From: Lacrimispora celerecrescens
GTDB taxonomy: Bacteria; Bacillota; Clostridia; Lachnospirales; Lachnospiraceae
Reading direction: 5' to 3'
Assembly (NCBI RefSeq): GCF_000732605.1
Contig: NZ_JPME01000002.1
Coordinates: forward strand, 62,001 to 126,000
DNA length: 64,000 bases
The notes below the pieces were generated by a model that did not search any database, was not told where the DNA came from, and saw only the letters and a list, made by a program, of their open reading frames with translations. The stretch's first letter is position 1; every line of letters starts with the position of its first letter. Of this stretch, positions 63,285 to 64,000 are shown piece by piece. The position numbers and the translations under genes are program-made.

Positions 63285-64000
63285 ATGATTGGACTTGGAA
63301 CACTGATAAATGTGGCGGGAATTGCGGCAGGAGGCTTGGGAGGCCTCCTCTTTGGGAAGAAGATGGAGGAGCGTTACCAACGTACGCTGATGAGTGGGGC
63401 AGGGATATGTGTGCTGTTTCTTGGAATTGAGGGCGTTATGGAAGAAATGCTGGTCATACGGCAGGGAGCGCTTGCCGGCAGAGGAACGATAATGCTCATC
63501 CTATCTTTTTTCATAGGATCGCTTCTTGGAGAGTGGATGAACATTGAGTCAGCCATGGAGCGGTTTGGAGAGTGGCTTAAAAGAATAACCAACAGCGGCG
63601 GCGATGCAAAATTTGTAGACGGTTTTGTGACAGCCTCCCTTACGGTTTGCATCGGAGCCATGGCAGTGGTAGGTGCCATCAAGGATGGTATTTCCGGGGA
63701 TTATTCAATTCTTGCTGCCAAAGCTCTTCTGGATTTAATCATCATTCTTGTCATGACTGTTTCTCTGGGAAAAGGCTGCATCTTTTCGGCTATTCCGGTA
63801 GCCCTGTTTCAGGGAACCATAACCCTTCTGGCAAGATTAATTGAACCCTTTATGACAGCTCAGGCTCTGTCTAATTTGTCCTTAACTGGTTCCGTCCTGA
63901 TCTTTTGTGTGGGTATGAATCTTATCTGGGGAAAGATGATAAAGGTCGCCAATCTGCTTCCGGCTATCTTTTTGGCAGTGGCTTTTGCTTTTATTCCTTA
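63285..64000 (+). CDS. DUF554 family membrane protein (cut by window end)
   Basis: The frame is open from the ATG at 63285 to the window end (about 238 residues). It has six or seven hydrophobic helices and matches DUF554 (starts MIGLGTLINVAGIAAGGLGGLLFG, with FVTASLTVCIGAMAVVGAIKDG). Function is unknown; a transport role is often supposed. It starts 4 nt after recN with GGGAGA upstream, so it is probably cotranscribed. Confidence 0.88.
   Translation, partial: MIGLGTLINVAGIAAGGLGGLLFGKKMEERYQRTLMSGAGICVLFLGIEGVMEEMLVIRQGALAGRGTIMLILSFFIGSLLGEWMNIESAMERFGEWLKRITNSGGDAKFVDGFVTASLTVCIGAMAVVGAIKDGISGDYSILAAKALLDLIIILVMTVSLGKGCIFSAIPVALFQGTITLLARLIEPFMTAQALSNLSLTGSVLIFCVGMNLIWGKMIKVANLLPAIFLAVAFAFIP

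Overview
The window looks like a chromosomal segment of an endospore-forming, anaerobic Lachnospiraceae-type Firmicute (Clostridium/Lacrimispora-like). This rests on the complete spoIIIAA-AH operon, the asp23-nusB-xseAB-ispA-dxs-tlyA-nadK-argR-recN housekeeping block, Shine-Dalgarno and sigma-A promoter style, CD3324-family and DUF3877-type proteins and many sugar uptake genes. No rRNA, tRNA, CRISPR array or prophage was seen. The assignment comes from gene content only.

0-6.7 kb: the end of an M20 peptidase gene, a DUF1177 gene, a PucR-type regulator facing the other way, and the one-carbon pair fchA-folD. The pair is split by a 1.78-kb IS607-type element. Its serine recombinase gene is decayed, its TnpB is intact, and an omega-RNA-like structured 3' end follows. 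The flanks suggest it landed at a GG dinucleotide three codons into folD and cut the gene from its original ATG and Shine-Dalgarno.

6.8-14.8 kb: a MarR regulator with an MFS efflux gene broken by one in-frame TAA; then a beta-glucoside operon with a LicT/BglG antiterminator, PTS EIIBCA, a NagB-like enzyme and a GH1 6-phospho-beta-glucosidase, controlled by two RAT/terminator switches.

14.8-21.8 kb: thiT under a TPP riboswitch, a DUF606 protein, ComEA, an orphan OmpR-type response regulator, a GNAT enzyme, a condensation-fold membrane protein with a neighbouring esterase, and rlmH.

22-36.1 kb: a large carbohydrate locus. A DeoR regulator, an RbsA-like ATPase and an FGGY kinase face away from a run of binding lipoprotein, TIM-barrel epimerase, Zn dehydrogenase, permease, second RbsA-like ATPase, Fe-S flavin oxidoreductase, DeoC-type aldolase, SDR and an EutH-type transporter. 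I cannot name the substrate. ACGAAAA repeats at the divergent promoter are candidate DeoR sites.

36.3-45.1 kb: an EmrE-type transporter, a pentapeptide protein, small hypothetical genes, an MFS-ArsR pair with two overlapping 19-bp operators, ahpC-ahpF behind a Fur/PerR-like box, and an NlpC/P60 hydrolase.

45.2-64 kb: the spoIIIA operon behind a sigma-E-like promoter, asp23, a diguanylate cyclase, aspartate dehydrogenase, a 2-hydroxyacid dehydrogenase, the housekeeping block, and a DUF554 gene cut by the window end.

The two least explained signals are the folD-splitting IS607-type element and a structured 68-nt intergenic element. The latter is found almost unchanged before two dehydrogenase genes 19 kb apart, with a weaker copy before nadK.
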